Notes: generated by a model from the sequence alone, not told the origin. Shown: positions 33,926 through 44,183, numbered from the stretch's first letter. The stretch: 64,000 nt of DNA from Pseudomonas putida (GCF_028682635.1 NZ_JANHLK010000008.1:1-64000), one strand, 5' to 3'. Made by a program: numbers and translations.

Positions 33926-35485
33926 ATGCGTATCAAAGTCCACTGCCAGAACCGCATCGGCATCCTGCGCGACATCCTCAACCTGTTGGTCGAGTACGGT
34001 ATCAACGTCGCCCGCGGTGAAGTGGGTGGCGAGCATGGCAATGCCATCTACCTGCACTGTCCGAACCTGATCAACATTCAGTTCCAGGCACTGCGTCCGA
34101 AATTCGAGGCGATTGCCGGGGTTTTTGGCGTCAAGCGTGTAGGGCTCATGCCCAGTGAGCGTCGGCACATGGAGCTCAATGCGTTGCTCGGCGCCCTGGA
34201 GTTTCCGGTGCTGTCGATCGACATGGGCGGTTCCATCGTCGCGGCCAATCGCGCGGCGGCGCAGTTGCTGGGTGTGCGGGTAGATGAGGTGCCGGGGATT
34301 CCCCTGTCGCGTTATGCCGAGGATTTCGATTTGCCGGAGCTGGTGCGCGCCAACAAATCGCGGATCAACGGACTGCGGGTCAAGGTCAAGGGCGATGTGT
34401 TCCTGGCCGACATCGCGCCCCTGCAATCGGAGCATGACGACAGCGAAGCCATGGCCGGGGCGGTGCTGACCCTGCATCGCGCCGACCGGGTGGGCGAGCG
34501 CATCTATAACGTACGCAAGCAGGAGTTGCGCGGCTTCGACAGCATCTTTCAAAGCTCGAAGGTGATGGCGGCGGTGGTGCGCGAAGCCCGGCGCATGGCC
34601 CCGCTCGATGCGCCACTATTGATAGAAGGCGAGACCGGCACCGGTAAAGAATTGTTGGCGCGGGCCTGCCATCTGGCCAGCCCGCGCGGGCAATCGCCGC
34701 TGATGGCGCTCAATTGCGCCGGTCTGCCGGAATCCATGGCCGAGACCGAGTTGTTCGGTTATGGCCCTGGCGCCTTCGAGGGCGCCCGGGCCGAGGGTAA
34801 GCTCGGGCTGTTGGAGCTGACGGCGGGCGGTACGCTGTTTCTCGATGGAGTCGGGGAAATGAGCCCGCGCCTGCAGGTGAAATTGCTGCGCTTCCTGCAG
34901 GATGGCTGCTTCCGTCGTGTAGGCAGCGATGAAGAGGTGTACCTCGACGTGCGGGTGATCTGCGCGACCCAGGTCGACCTGTCCGAACTCTGTGCCCGTG
35001 GGGAGTTTCGCCAGGACCTGTATCACCGATTGAACGTGCTGTCGTTGCACATCCCGCCGCTGCGCGAATGCCTGGACGGCTTGACGCCGCTGGTGGAGCA
35101 CTTCCTCGATCAGGCCAGCCGGCAGATCGGTTGCCCGCTGCCCAAGCTCGCGCCAGCGGCCATGGACCGGCTCAGTCATTACCATTGGCCGGGCAACGTT
35201 CGGCAGTTGGAAAACGTGCTGTTCCAGGCGGTTTCCCTGTGTGAGGGCGGGACGGTCAAGGCCGAGCATATTCGTCTGCCGGACTACGGTGTGCGTCAGC
35301 CACTTGGCGATTTTTCGTTGGAAGGCGGGCTGGACGAGATTGTCGGGCGCTTTGAGAAGGCGGTGTTGGAGCGATTGTATTCCGAGCACCCGAGCAGTCG
35401 GCAGCTGGGCAAGCGGTTGGGGGTTTCGCATACCACCATTGCCAACAAGTTGCGTGATTATGAGGTGGGCAAGACTGAGTCTTAG
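33926..35485 (+). CDS. phhR: PhhR, TyrR-family regulator of aromatic amino acid catabolism
   Basis: The protein is 519 residues: an ACT domain (about 1-75, MRIKVHCQNRIGILRDILNL), a PAS domain (about 80-190), an AAA+ domain with Walker A GETGTGKE (235-242), and a C-terminal TyrR-type helix-turn-helix (GKRLGVSHTTIANKLRDY). The sigma-54 contact motif GAFTGA reads GAFEGA (282-287), and the Walker B region reads FLDGVGE rather than the usual DE pair. These changes fit the TyrR branch, which can work with sigma-70. It activates the divergent phhABC genes in response to Phe or Tyr. The ATG at 33926 gives the ACT N-terminus. Confidence 0.94.
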   Translation: MRIKVHCQNRIGILRDILNLLVEYGINVARGEVGGEHGNAIYLHCPNLINIQFQALRPKFEAIAGVFGVKRVGLMPSERRHMELNALLGALEFPVLSIDMGGSIVAANRAAAQLLGVRVDEVPGIPLSRYAEDFDLPELVRANKSRINGLRVKVKGDVFLADIAPLQSEHDDSEAMAGAVLTLHRADRVGERIYNVRKQELRGFDSIFQSSKVMAAVVREARRMAPLDAPLLIEGETGTGKELLARACHLASPRGQSPLMALNCAGLPESMAETELFGYGPGAFEGARAEGKLGLLELTAGGTLFLDGVGEMSPRLQVKLLRFLQDGCFRRVGSDEEVYLDVRVICATQVDLSELCARGEFRQDLYHRLNVLSLHIPPLRECLDGLTPLVEHFLDQASRQIGCPLPKLAPAAMDRLSHYHWPGNVRQLENVLFQAVSLCEGGTVKAEHIRLPDYGVRQPLGDFSLEGGLDEIVGRFEKAVLERLYSEHPSSRQLGKRLGVSHTTIANKLRDYEVGKTES

Positions 35486-35508
35486 CTGACTTTTGTTGTG
35501 ATTGTGCC

Positions 35509-35592
35509 GGCCTCTTCGCGAGCAAGCCCGCTCCCACAGGTTTTGTGAGCGCCACAGATCACTGTGGGAGCGGGCTTGCTCGCGAAGGGGCC
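35509..35592. repeat. REPIN, GTGGGAGCGGGCTTGCTCGC family, between phhR and flgF
   Basis: Arms from GGCCTCTTCGCGAGCAAGCC to the CGCGAAGGGGCC end, with a loop of about 30 bases. The rest of the 318-bp phhR-flgF gap holds the flgF promoter and no gene. Confidence 0.9.
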
Positions 35593-35731
35593 AGCATTGC
35601 TGGTAACCAGGTCATGCGTTGCCACTTACCGGCATATCACCGCCGGTTTTTCGTCTCTGATACAAACCCTCCAGACCTGCGAAATCTCTCAAGTCCTTTG
35701 TTTGCCGGGCCTCGCGCCGCCAAAACCAACT

Positions 35732-35747
35732 TGGTCTGCAAATTGCT
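35732..35747 (+). promoter_or_regulatory. Sigma-54 promoter of flgF
   Basis: TGGTCT-GCAAA-TTGCT has the invariant GG (35733-35734) and GC (35745-35746) ten bases apart. It lies 57 bp before the flgF start, in line with RpoN/FleQ control of flgFGHIJKL. Confidence 0.8.
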
Positions 35748-35803
35748 TATGCCACCTCAGAACAGCATCGGGCGGCAAACGTCCGGCAGGCAGAGGAAAG
35801 CGT

Positions 35804-36544
35804 GTGGACAAGTACCTTTATGTGGCAATGACCGGCGCCAGCCAGAATGCGCTGGCGCAAAAGGCCCATGCCAACAACCTGGCGAACATCTCTACCAGCG
35901 GCTTCCAGAAAGACCTGGAGCAGGCCCGCTCGATGCCGGTGTTCGGTGACAGCTTTCCGGCGCGAGCGTTTGCCCTGTCCGAACGCCCGGCCACCGACTT
36001 TTCCCCAGGCTCGCTGGTACAGACCGGCCGCGACCTCGATGTTGCCGTGCAAGGCAACGGCTGGCTGGCGGTGCAGAACCCTGATGGCGGCGAAAGCTAC
36101 GTGCGTACCGGCAGCCTGGTGGTGGATGCGCTGGGTGTGCTGCGCGCGGGCAACGGCATGCCGGTGATCGGCAATGGCGGCCCGATTGCCGTGCCGCCCG
36201 AGCAGCAGATCGAAGTGGGCGAGGACGGCACCATCAGCATTCGCGCAATGGGCGAAGGCCCGCGGGTCATGGCCGAAGTCGACCGCATCAAGCTGGTCAA
36301 CCCGGACATCAAGAACATGACCAAGGGCTTGGACGGTTCGATCCACACCAAGGACGGCCAGCCTGCGCAAGCTGATGCCAACGTCAAGCTGGTCTCCGGT
36401 TTCCTCGAGTCGAGCAACGTCAATGCTGTGGACGAGATGACTCAGGTACTGGCCCTGTCGAAGCAGTTCGAGCTGCACATCAAGATGATGAACACCGCCA
36501 AAGAAGACGACCAGGCCATGGCTCGGGTCTTGCAGATCAGCTAA
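35804..36544 (+). CDS. flgF: Flagellar proximal rod protein FlgF
   Basis: The protein is 246 residues starting (GTG) MDKYLYVAMTGASQNALAQ, with the rod/hook N-terminal signature (KAHANNLANISTSGFQKD) and the C-terminal signature (SSNVNAVDEMTQVLALSKQFELHIKMM). The GTG at 35804 follows AGAGGAAAG and gives the standard length; the long frame upstream is not coding. FlgF forms part of the proximal rod. It opens the flgF-to-flgL series. Confidence 0.95.
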   Translation: MDKYLYVAMTGASQNALAQKAHANNLANISTSGFQKDLEQARSMPVFGDSFPARAFALSERPATDFSPGSLVQTGRDLDVAVQGNGWLAVQNPDGGESYVRTGSLVVDALGVLRAGNGMPVIGNGGPIAVPPEQQIEVGEDGTISIRAMGEGPRVMAEVDRIKLVNPDIKNMTKGLDGSIHTKDGQPAQADANVKLVSGFLESSNVNAVDEMTQVLALSKQFELHIKMMNTAKEDDQAMARVLQIS

Positions 36545-36589
36545 TTACCAGAACGTCGCGCCGTAAAACAGGCGCACGAGGAGAATCGA

Positions 36590-37375
36590 ATGCTTCCGGC
36601 TCTATGGGTTGCCAAAACCGGTCTGTCCGCCCAGGACACCAACCTGACCACCATTTCCAACAACTTGGCGAACGTCTCGACCACGGGTTTCAAGCGTGAC
36701 CGCGCCGAGTTCCAGGACCTGCTGTACCAGATCAAGCGTCAGCCAGGCGCTCAGTCGACCCAGGACAGCGAACTGCCGTCGGGCCTGCAACTGGGTACCG
36801 GTGTGCGCATCGTCGGCACCCAGAAAAATTTCAACGCCGGCAGCCTGCAAACCACCGAGCAACCTTTGGACATGGCCATCGACGGTCGCGGCTTCTTCCA
36901 GATCCTGCAGCCGGACGGCACCACGTCCTACACCCGTGACGGTACTTTCCACCTGGACTCCAACGGCCAGATCGTCAACGCCAGCGGCTTTGCCCTGGAG
37001 CCGGCGATCGTCATTCCGAACGACGCCCAGACCTTCACCGTGGGCAAGGACGGCACCGTGTCCATCACCGTCGCCGGCAACCCGGCCTCCCAGGTGATCG
37101 GCAACCTGCAGACCGCCGACTTCATCAACCCGGCCGGCCTGCAGGCCGTGGGCAACAACCTGTTCCTGGAAACTGCCGCCAGTGGCGCGCCGCAAGTCGG
37201 CACCCCGGGCCTTGCCGGTTTCGGTACCACGCTGCAGAACACCCTGGAAACCTCCAACGTCAGCACCGTTGAAGAGATGGTCAACATGATCACCACTCAG
37301 CGCGCCTACGAGATGAACTCCAAGGTGATCTCCACCGCCGACCAGATGCTCTCGTTCGTAACGCAGAATCTGTAA
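36590..37375 (+). CDS. flgG: Flagellar distal rod protein FlgG
   Basis: The protein is 261 residues with the paired axial-protein motifs (LTTISNNLANVSTTGFKRDRAEFQDL near the start and LETSNVSTVEEMVNMITTQRAYEMNSK near the end). This is the length expected for FlgG, which builds the distal rod. GAGGAGAA precedes the ATG. It lies 45 bp downstream of flgF in the same operon. Confidence 0.97.
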   Translation: MLPALWVAKTGLSAQDTNLTTISNNLANVSTTGFKRDRAEFQDLLYQIKRQPGAQSTQDSELPSGLQLGTGVRIVGTQKNFNAGSLQTTEQPLDMAIDGRGFFQILQPDGTTSYTRDGTFHLDSNGQIVNASGFALEPAIVIPNDAQTFTVGKDGTVSITVAGNPASQVIGNLQTADFINPAGLQAVGNNLFLETAASGAPQVGTPGLAGFGTTLQNTLETSNVSTVEEMVNMITTQRAYEMNSKVISTADQMLSFVTQNL

Positions 37376-37427
37376 TCAAGTCTTTGGGGCGGCCAAGAGG
37401 TCGCCGGCAACACCGTGAGGTAGGGTC

Positions 37428-38123
37428 ATGAAACGCTTTGTATCTGTTCTGGCACTGAGTGGGGTCACTGTGCTCGCGGGCTGTGTGCCCATGTCGCCCA
37501 AGCCCAATGATCCCTACTATGCACCGGTGTTGCCGCGCACGCCGTTGCCGGCTGCCGCCAACAACGGCTCGATCTATCAGGCCGGCTTCGAGCAGAACCT
37601 GTACAGCGACCGCAAGGCGTTCCGGGTCGGTGACATCATCACCATCACCCTGAACGAGAAGACCCAGGCCAGCAAAAACGCCAACTCGCAGATTGGCAAG
37701 AACAGCAAGGCCAGCATCGGCCTGAGCTCTCTGTTCGGTTCCACGCCCAGCACCAACAATCCGTTTGGCAGTGGTGACCTGAGCCTGGACGCCAGCTACG
37801 AAGGCGACCGCGCAACCAAGGGTGACAGCAAGGCCGCCCAGGGCAACACCCTGACCGGTTCGATCACCGTGACCGTCGCCGACGTATTGCCCAACGGCAT
37901 CATCGCCGTGCGCGGCGAGAAGTGGATGACCCTCAACACCGGCGACGAGCTGGTACGGATTGCCGGCCTGGTCCGGGCTGACGATATCTCCACCGATAAC
38001 ACCGTGTCATCGACCCGCGTCGCGGATGCGCGCATCACCTACTCGGGCACCGGTTCATTTGCCGATGCGAGTCAGCCAGGCTGGTTCGACCGTTTCTTCC
38101 TCAGCCCGCTGTTCCCTTTCTAG
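37428..38123 (+). CDS. flgH: Flagellar L-ring lipoprotein FlgH
   Basis: The protein is 231 residues with a lipoprotein signal whose lipobox LAGC places the lipid on C19. The conserved core includes [22 protein letters not shown] and ends with [14 protein letters not shown]. It forms the outer-membrane ring of the basal body. It is directly followed by flgI. Confidence 0.96.
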   Translation: MKRFVSVLALSGVTVLAGCVPMSPKPNDPYYAPVLPRTPLPAAANNGSIYQAGFEQNLYSDRKAFRVGDIITITLNEKTQASKNANSQIGKNSKASIGLSSLFGSTPSTNNPFGSGDLSLDASYEGDRATKGDSKAAQGNTLTGSITVTVADVLPNGIIAVRGEKWMTLNTGDELVRIAGLVRADDISTDNTVSSTRVADARITYSGTGSFADASQPGWFDRFFLSPLFPF

Positions 38124-38132
38124 GTGGCGACA

Positions 38133-39239
38133 TTGAATTTCAAACACCTGATGGTGGCTGCGTTCCTGATGTCCGCAGCGTTCGGTGCTCAAGCCGAGCG
38201 CCTGAAGGACATCGCCAGCATTTCCGGCGTGCGCTCCAACCAATTGATCGGCTACGGCCTGGTGGTCGGGCTCAATGGCACCGGCGACCAGACGACGCAG
38301 ACCCCGTTCACCCTGCAGACCTTCAACAACATGCTCTCGCAGTTCGGCATCAAGGTGCCGCCGGGCTCGGGCAACGTGCAGTTGAAGAACGTCGCGGCGG
38401 TGTCGATCAGTGCCGACTTGCCGGCGTTCGCCAAGCCGGGGCAGCAGGTCGACATCACCGTGTCGTCCATCGGTAACTCCAAAAGCTTGCGCGGCGGCAC
38501 CTTGCTGCTGACGCCGCTCAAGGGTATCGACGGCAACGTTTATGCGGTGGCCCAGGGCAACCTGGTGGTCGGCGGTTTTGATGCCGAGGGTCGCGACGGC
38601 TCGAAGATCACGGTCAACGTGCCGTCGGCCGGCCGCATCCCGGGTGGCGCCTCGGTCGAGCGAGCGGTGCCGAGCGGATTCAACCAGGGCAACAGCCTGA
38701 CCCTGAACCTCAACCGCTCCGACTTCACCACGGCCAAGCGCGTCGTCGACAAGATCAACGACATGCTCGGCCCAGGCGTGGCCCAGGCCATCGACGGCGG
38801 CTCGGTGCGCGTCACGGCGCCGCTCGATCCGAGCCAGCGTGTCGACTATCTGTCGATCCTGGAAAACCTTGAAATCGATCCAGGCCAGGCGGTGGCCAAA
38901 GTCATCATCAACTCGCGCACCGGCACCATCGTGATCGGCCAGAACGTCAAGGTTTCCCCGGCCGCCGTCACCCACGGCAGCCTGACCGTGACCATTACCG
39001 AAGACCCGATCGTCAGCCAGCCCGGCCCTCTGTCCAATGGCCAGACCGCGGTCGTGCCGCGCTCGCGGGTCAATGCCGAGCAGGAAGCCAAGCCGATGTT
39101 CAAGTTCGGCCCAGGCACCACCCTCGACGAAATCGTCCGTGCGGTGAACCAGGTCGGCGCGGCACCGGGTGACCTGATGGCGATCCTTGAAGCACTGAAA
39201 CAGGCTGGCGCCTTGCAAGCCGACCTGATCGTGATCTGA
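38133..39239 (+). CDS. flgI: Flagellar P-ring protein FlgI
   Basis: The protein is about 368 residues with a signal peptide cleaved after GAQA, then the family core [31 protein letters not shown]. The C-terminus is the usual [32 protein letters not shown]. It forms the periplasmic P ring. The TTG at 38133 is preferred because AGGTGG lies 5 bp before it; the GTG at 38124, directly after the flgH stop, would add three residues and has no ribosome site. Confidence 0.95.
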   Translation: MNFKHLMVAAFLMSAAFGAQAERLKDIASISGVRSNQLIGYGLVVGLNGTGDQTTQTPFTLQTFNNMLSQFGIKVPPGSGNVQLKNVAAVSISADLPAFAKPGQQVDITVSSIGNSKSLRGGTLLLTPLKGIDGNVYAVAQGNLVVGGFDAEGRDGSKITVNVPSAGRIPGGASVERAVPSGFNQGNSLTLNLNRSDFTTAKRVVDKINDMLGPGVAQAIDGGSVRVTAPLDPSQRVDYLSILENLEIDPGQAVAKVIINSRTGTIVIGQNVKVSPAAVTHGSLTVTITEDPIVSQPGPLSNGQTAVVPRSRVNAEQEAKPMFKFGPGTTLDEIVRAVNQVGAAPGDLMAILEALKQAGALQADLIVI

Positions 39240-39250
39240 GGACGGCGACC

Positions 39251-40531
39251 ATGGACATGAACAAGAGCGGTCGGGTCAGCAGCAGCGATTCCGGCGCGTT
39301 TTCCGACCTGAACCGGCTGAACCAGCTCAAGGTCGGCGACAAGAACAGCGACGCCAACATGCGCAAGGTGGCGCAGGAATTCGAGTCGCTGTTCCTCGGC
39401 GAGATGCTCAAGTCCATGCGCTCGGCCACCGAGTCGCTGGGCAAGGACAACCCGATGAACACCGCCGAGGCCAAGCAGTACCAGGAAATGTACGACCAGC
39501 AACTGGCGGTTTCGATGTCCCGCGAAGGCGGCGGTATCGGCCTGGCGGACGTGCTGATGCGGCAGATGTCGAAGAACAAGCCGCTGGCGCCGGGTGAAGC
39601 GGCGACACTGTCGGCGGCCAAGCAGGAAGCGGCGAAAGCGGCCGCGCAGACACCAGTGGCCGCTGGCACTGTGGCGATCAACGGGCCACTGTCCCGGGTC
39701 AATGGCGAGCGCCCATTGTGGGCCTCGCGTTCGCTCAGTGCGCCGACAGGCGAGGGCGCCCATCGCAATGACATGGCGCTGATCAATCAGCGGCGCCTGG
39801 CCCTGCCGCCAAAACTGGCCGACCGCTTGCTCGCCGGCCTGGTGCCTTCCGCCACGCCGACCGCGACCGCGGGCAACAAGACGCCGTTGCCCGAGCGCGT
39901 CGCGACCACAGGTTCCGGTCCCTTGTACAACGGCGACTGGCTGGCGAACGCGCAAATGGCGTCGAGCGGGTCCCTGCAGATCCACGGGCGCGCCATCGCG
40001 CAAATCCCCCTGGCACCGGCGAAAAAAGCCTTCAGCTCCGCCGACGAATTCGTCAACACCATGCTGCCGATGGCCAAGGAAGCGGCCGATCGCATTGGTG
40101 TCGACCCACGTTACCTGGTGGCCCAGGCCGCCCTGGAAACCGGTTGGGGCAAATCGGTCATGCGGGCCCAGGACGGCAGCAGCAGCCACAACCTGTTCGG
40201 CATCAAGGCCGGCAGCAGTTGGCAGGGTGATTCGGCGCGGGCGATCACCAGCGAATTCAGGAATGGCGAGATGGTCAAGGAGACGGCCGAGTTCCGTTCC
40301 TACGACTCCTACAAGGACAGCTTCCATGACCTTGTAACGCTGCTGCAAACCAACAACCGCTATCAAGATGTCGTGAAGTCGGCCGATAACCCGGAACAGT
40401 TTGTGCGCGAGCTACAAAAGGCCGGTTACGCAACCGACCCGGCTTACGCCAGCAAGATTTCGCAGATAGCCAGGCAGATGACGAGTTATCAGAACTACGC
40501 TGCGGCGGGCGTTTCAACCACGCCTTTATAG
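39251..40531 (+). CDS. flgJ: FlgJ, rod cap and peptidoglycan hydrolase
   Basis: The protein is 426 residues. The N-terminal rod-capping domain (about 35-110: VAQEFESLFLGEMLKSMRSA) is joined by an Ala/Pro-rich linker to a C-terminal glucosaminidase domain (about 260-420) with the catalytic Glu in AALETGWGKS and HNLFGIKAG. FlgJ guides rod assembly and opens the peptidoglycan layer. The linker is long (about 150 residues) compared with enteric FlgJ (~313 residues in total). Confidence 0.95.
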   Translation: MDMNKSGRVSSSDSGAFSDLNRLNQLKVGDKNSDANMRKVAQEFESLFLGEMLKSMRSATESLGKDNPMNTAEAKQYQEMYDQQLAVSMSREGGGIGLADVLMRQMSKNKPLAPGEAATLSAAKQEAAKAAAQTPVAAGTVAINGPLSRVNGERPLWASRSLSAPTGEGAHRNDMALINQRRLALPPKLADRLLAGLVPSATPTATAGNKTPLPERVATTGSGPLYNGDWLANAQMASSGSLQIHGRAIAQIPLAPAKKAFSSADEFVNTMLPMAKEAADRIGVDPRYLVAQAALETGWGKSVMRAQDGSSSHNLFGIKAGSSWQGDSARAITSEFRNGEMVKETAEFRSYDSYKDSFHDLVTLLQTNNRYQDVVKSADNPEQFVRELQKAGYATDPAYASKISQIARQMTSYQNYAAAGVSTTPL

Positions 40532-40548
40532 ACATAAGGGTCTGAACC

Positions 40549-42558
40549 ATGAGTTTGCTCAACATCGGAATGTCGGGTCTATCCGCTAGCCACGCCTCAT
40601 TGGTGACTACCGGTAACAACATTTCCAACGTCGATACCGTCGGGTACTCGCGCCAACAAACTGTGCAGGGCACCAAAGGCTCGATTCAGTACGGCAATGT
40701 GTTCATCGGCACCGGTACCACGCTGGCCGACGTGCGTCGGGTGTACAACAGCTACCTCGACGCGCAGTTGCAGACCTCGACGTCGCTCAACAGTGATGCG
40801 CAGGCTTACCTGGGGCAGGCCACCCAGGTCGACAAGCTGCTGTCCGACAGCGGCACCGGTGTGACCAAATCCTTGCAGGCTTTTTTCTCGTCCTTGCAAA
40901 CGCTGGCGGGCAACTCCAACGACAATGCCGCGCGCCAAGCGTTGCTGACCAACGCCCAAGGCTTGAGCAGCCGCTTCAATGCCATCTCCGGGCAATTGAA
41001 GCAGCAAGGCAGCTACATCAACGATCAGCTGGGTTCGATGGCCGACCAGGTCAACAAGCTGGCGTCGACCGTTGCCGCGTACAACAAGAAAATCAGTGAA
41101 GTCAGTGGTTCGGGTGGCACGCCCAACGAATTGCTGGACCAGCGTAACGAAACCATCCGCCAGCTCAATGAGCTGGTGGGCACCCAGGTCACTGAGACCG
41201 AAGGGCGCATGGATATTTACCTGGGCAGCGGCCAGCCTTTGGTGGTGGGCGACACCGTCAACAAACTGCGCGTGGCCGCCGACCCGGCCGACCCGACCCG
41301 TTCCTCGATCATCATGGATCGCAACGGTTCGTCGATCGACATCACCAACGTGATGAGCGGCGGCGAGATGGGCGGGCTGTTGCGTTATCGCAATGAGGTA
41401 TTGACCCCGGCGGTCAATGGCCTGGGGCGTATCGCCATGGTCGTCGCCGATCAGGTCAACAAGCAGTTGGGGCAGGGGCTGGACCAGAGCGGTAACTTCG
41501 GCGCAGCGTTGTTCAATGACATCAACAGTGCCGCGGCCATCAGTCAGCGCAGCATTGCCAATGCCAAGAACAATCCGGCGTCGGGTAACCTGAACGTCAC
41601 CATCAAGGACACCGGCAAGCTGGCGGCCAGCGATTACCAGGTGACCTTCACCAGCGCCACCGGCTACAGCGTGCGGCGCCTGTCGGACAATACCGACATG
41701 GGCAGTTTCGACCTGGGCACGACACCGCCACCGGTCATCGATGGCTTCAGCCTGAGCCTCAACGCCGGTGCGGTAAACAGCGGCGACAGCTTCAAGATTA
41801 CCCCGACCCGCAGTTCCGCCGCGGACATGGCCACCGTCATGACCGACGCCAAGCGCCTGGCCACGTCTGCACCGCTGACGTCCACCAAGGCCCAGGGCAA
41901 TAACGGTACGGGGGATGCCAGCCAGCCGACCCTGAAGACCAACCTGGACATCTACGATTCGGCCCAGCGCCTGGAAGTGCAGAGCGCGGTCAAGGCGTCG
42001 ATGCCGGTCCGGATGCTGATGACCAGCGCCAGTGCCTATGAGGTGTTCGATGCCAAGGGGGTCAGTATCGGCACCGGCAACATCGTGCCCGGCCAGAACA
42101 ACGACCTGAACATTTCGGTGCCGTACACCGATGCCAGCGGCGCGGCCAAGACCTTCAGTGTCGGCATGACCGTCAGCGGCAGTCCCAAGGCGGGCGACAG
42201 CTTCAATATTGCGATGACCGCCGCAGACAGCACCGACAACCGCAACGCACAGGCGTTGCTGGCCCTGCAGACCAAGGCCACGGTCGGCGCGACTGCGACC
42301 AGTCCCGGTGTGAGTTTTACCGAGGCCTATGGTGGCCTGGTGTCCACCGTTGGCTCCTTGACCAAGCAGGGTCAACTCGATGCCACGGCGACCGACACCA
42401 TCGTCACCGGGGCGCGCAATGCGCGTGACTCGCTGTCGGGCGTCGACCTCGATGAAGAGGCCGGCAACCTGACCAAGTACCAGCAGTACTACACGGCCTC
42501 TTCGCAGATCATCAAGACTGCGCAGGAAATTTTCAGCACCCTGATCAATGCTCTTTAA
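40549..42558 (+). CDS. flgK: Hook-filament junction protein FlgK (HAP1)
   Basis: The protein is 669 residues. The N-terminus (MSLLNIGMSGLSASHASLVTTGNNISNVDTVGYSRQ) and C-terminus (GVDLDEEAGNLTKYQQYYTASSQIIKTAQEIFSTLINAL) are the paired coiled-coil motifs of axial proteins. A large variable middle lies between. It is the first junction protein between hook and filament. It starts 17 bp after flgJ. Confidence 0.96.
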   Translation: MSLLNIGMSGLSASHASLVTTGNNISNVDTVGYSRQQTVQGTKGSIQYGNVFIGTGTTLADVRRVYNSYLDAQLQTSTSLNSDAQAYLGQATQVDKLLSDSGTGVTKSLQAFFSSLQTLAGNSNDNAARQALLTNAQGLSSRFNAISGQLKQQGSYINDQLGSMADQVNKLASTVAAYNKKISEVSGSGGTPNELLDQRNETIRQLNELVGTQVTETEGRMDIYLGSGQPLVVGDTVNKLRVAADPADPTRSSIIMDRNGSSIDITNVMSGGEMGGLLRYRNEVLTPAVNGLGRIAMVVADQVNKQLGQGLDQSGNFGAALFNDINSAAAISQRSIANAKNNPASGNLNVTIKDTGKLAASDYQVTFTSATGYSVRRLSDNTDMGSFDLGTTPPPVIDGFSLSLNAGAVNSGDSFKITPTRSSAADMATVMTDAKRLATSAPLTSTKAQGNNGTGDASQPTLKTNLDIYDSAQRLEVQSAVKASMPVRMLMTSASAYEVFDAKGVSIGTGNIVPGQNNDLNISVPYTDASGAAKTFSVGMTVSGSPKAGDSFNIAMTAADSTDNRNAQALLALQTKATVGATATSPGVSFTEAYGGLVSTVGSLTKQGQLDATATDTIVTGARNARDSLSGVDLDEEAGNLTKYQQYYTASSQIIKTAQEIFSTLINAL

Positions 42559-42571
42559 GGAACCGTAGAAC

Positions 42572-44164
42572 ATGCGAATTTCTACTGCACAGTACTACGC
42601 GACCACTGCTGCCAACTATCAGCGCAACCTCAACAACGTGATGAAGACGGCCGAGCAGGCCAGTAGTGGCGTGAAACTCGAGACCGCGGCAGATGATCCG
42701 GTCGGCGCGGCGCGCTTGCTGCAACTCGAGCAGCAGAAAGCCATGTTGGGTCAGTACACCACCAACATCAACGCGTTGAACACGGCCCAGGCGCAGGAAG
42801 AGGGCGTGCTGGACAGCATCAACAACGTGCTGCAGAAAGTCAGCGAGTTGGCGATTCGGGCGGGTGGCGGATCGTTGAACGACGATGACCGCAAATCCAT
42901 TGCCGCCGAGCTCAAGCAGTCCGAAGAGCAATTGCTGAGCCTGATGAACAGCAAGGACGCCAACGGCAAGTACATCTTCTCCGGCGCCAGCAACAACACC
43001 CCGCCTTTTTTACGCAATAGTGACGGCACCTACAGCTACCAGGGCGACCAGACCCAGCTGGAACTGAAAATCGGCGACTCGATGTCCCTGGGGCTGAACG
43101 ATACCGGCTGGGACGTTTTCCAGCAGGCGATCAACGCTGCGCGTAGTTCGACCACCATGACAGCACCCGCCGTCGATGACGGTCGTGTGGCCCTGTCGCC
43201 TGGTCTGGTGAGCTCCGGTCCGACCTTCGATGCGAACTTCCGCAGCGGCCAGCCTTATACCCTGTCGTTCGTCAGCAGCACCCAGTACAAGATCACCGAT
43301 GCATCGGGTAATGACGTGACCGCCGAAGCCGGTGGCGGTGGCAAGTTCGATCCGAATGCCAAGGGCGGTTCCGACGTCGATTTCCGCGGCGTGACCTTCA
43401 AGCTGGACATTACGTTCCAGGCCGGCGACACCCCCGCCGACTCCGCCAGCGCCGATGCGGTCATTGCCGGTCACAGCTTCCAGCTGACGGCCAAACCGGA
43501 CAGTTTCGTCGCTAACCGCGCCCCGAGCAACACGTCGACTGCGATCATTTCCCAGGCCGCAGTGACCAACGCTGCGGATTACAAGAGCTTCTTCCCGGAA
43601 GGCGGAGCGGTGCTGAAGTTCACCGGTCCCGGGACGTTCGAGATGTACACCCGTCCGTTGACGGCTGGCAGCACTCCAGTGACCACCGGGACCGTGACCG
43701 CTGGCGTAGCGACGGCAGCCGGTGTCAGCTTCACCCTCGGCGGCACGCCGGCGGTTCCAGCGGCAGGTGATCAGTTCGATATTGCGGTCAACACCCACCA
43801 GACCCAGAACGTGCTCGACACCATCAGCCAGCTGCGTTCGGCGCTTGACTCACCGACCCAGGGTAATCCGGTCGCACAACGTTTCCTCGAAGACACGCTG
43901 GCTTCGTCCATTGCCAACCTGAACAACGCCAAGAACCAGGTGGACCTGGCACGTGGCGCTATCGGTGCACGGGGCAATGTGATGGATATGCAGAATGAGC
44001 AGAACACCAGCACCAGCCTGATCAACGAATCGACCGGAAATTCGATCAAGAACACCGATCCGGCGGAGGTGCTGACGCGTCTGACCTTGCAGCAGACCAT
44101 GCTGCAGGCCGCGCAACTGGCATTCGCCAAGGTCTCCCAGCTGAGCCTGTTCAACAAGCTTTGA
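42572..44164 (+). CDS. flgL: Hook-filament junction protein FlgL (HAP3)
   Basis: The protein is 530 residues. The flagellin-like N-terminus (MRISTAQYYATTAANYQRNL, then EQASSGVKLETAADDPVGAARLLQLEQ) and C-terminus (LTLQQTMLQAAQLAFAKVSQLSLFNKL) frame a large central region (about 190-400). It is longer than P. aeruginosa FlgL (~440). It is last in the flgF-flgL series, followed by a strong terminator. Confidence 0.95.
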   Translation: MRISTAQYYATTAANYQRNLNNVMKTAEQASSGVKLETAADDPVGAARLLQLEQQKAMLGQYTTNINALNTAQAQEEGVLDSINNVLQKVSELAIRAGGGSLNDDDRKSIAAELKQSEEQLLSLMNSKDANGKYIFSGASNNTPPFLRNSDGTYSYQGDQTQLELKIGDSMSLGLNDTGWDVFQQAINAARSSTTMTAPAVDDGRVALSPGLVSSGPTFDANFRSGQPYTLSFVSSTQYKITDASGNDVTAEAGGGGKFDPNAKGGSDVDFRGVTFKLDITFQAGDTPADSASADAVIAGHSFQLTAKPDSFVANRAPSNTSTAIISQAAVTNAADYKSFFPEGGAVLKFTGPGTFEMYTRPLTAGSTPVTTGTVTAGVATAAGVSFTLGGTPAVPAAGDQFDIAVNTHQTQNVLDTISQLRSALDSPTQGNPVAQRFLEDTLASSIANLNNAKNQVDLARGAIGARGNVMDMQNEQNTSTSLINESTGNSIKNTDPAEVLTRLTLQQTMLQAAQLAFAKVSQLSLFNKL

Positions 44165-44183
44165 ACCGGTCCTGACTCCTCGC

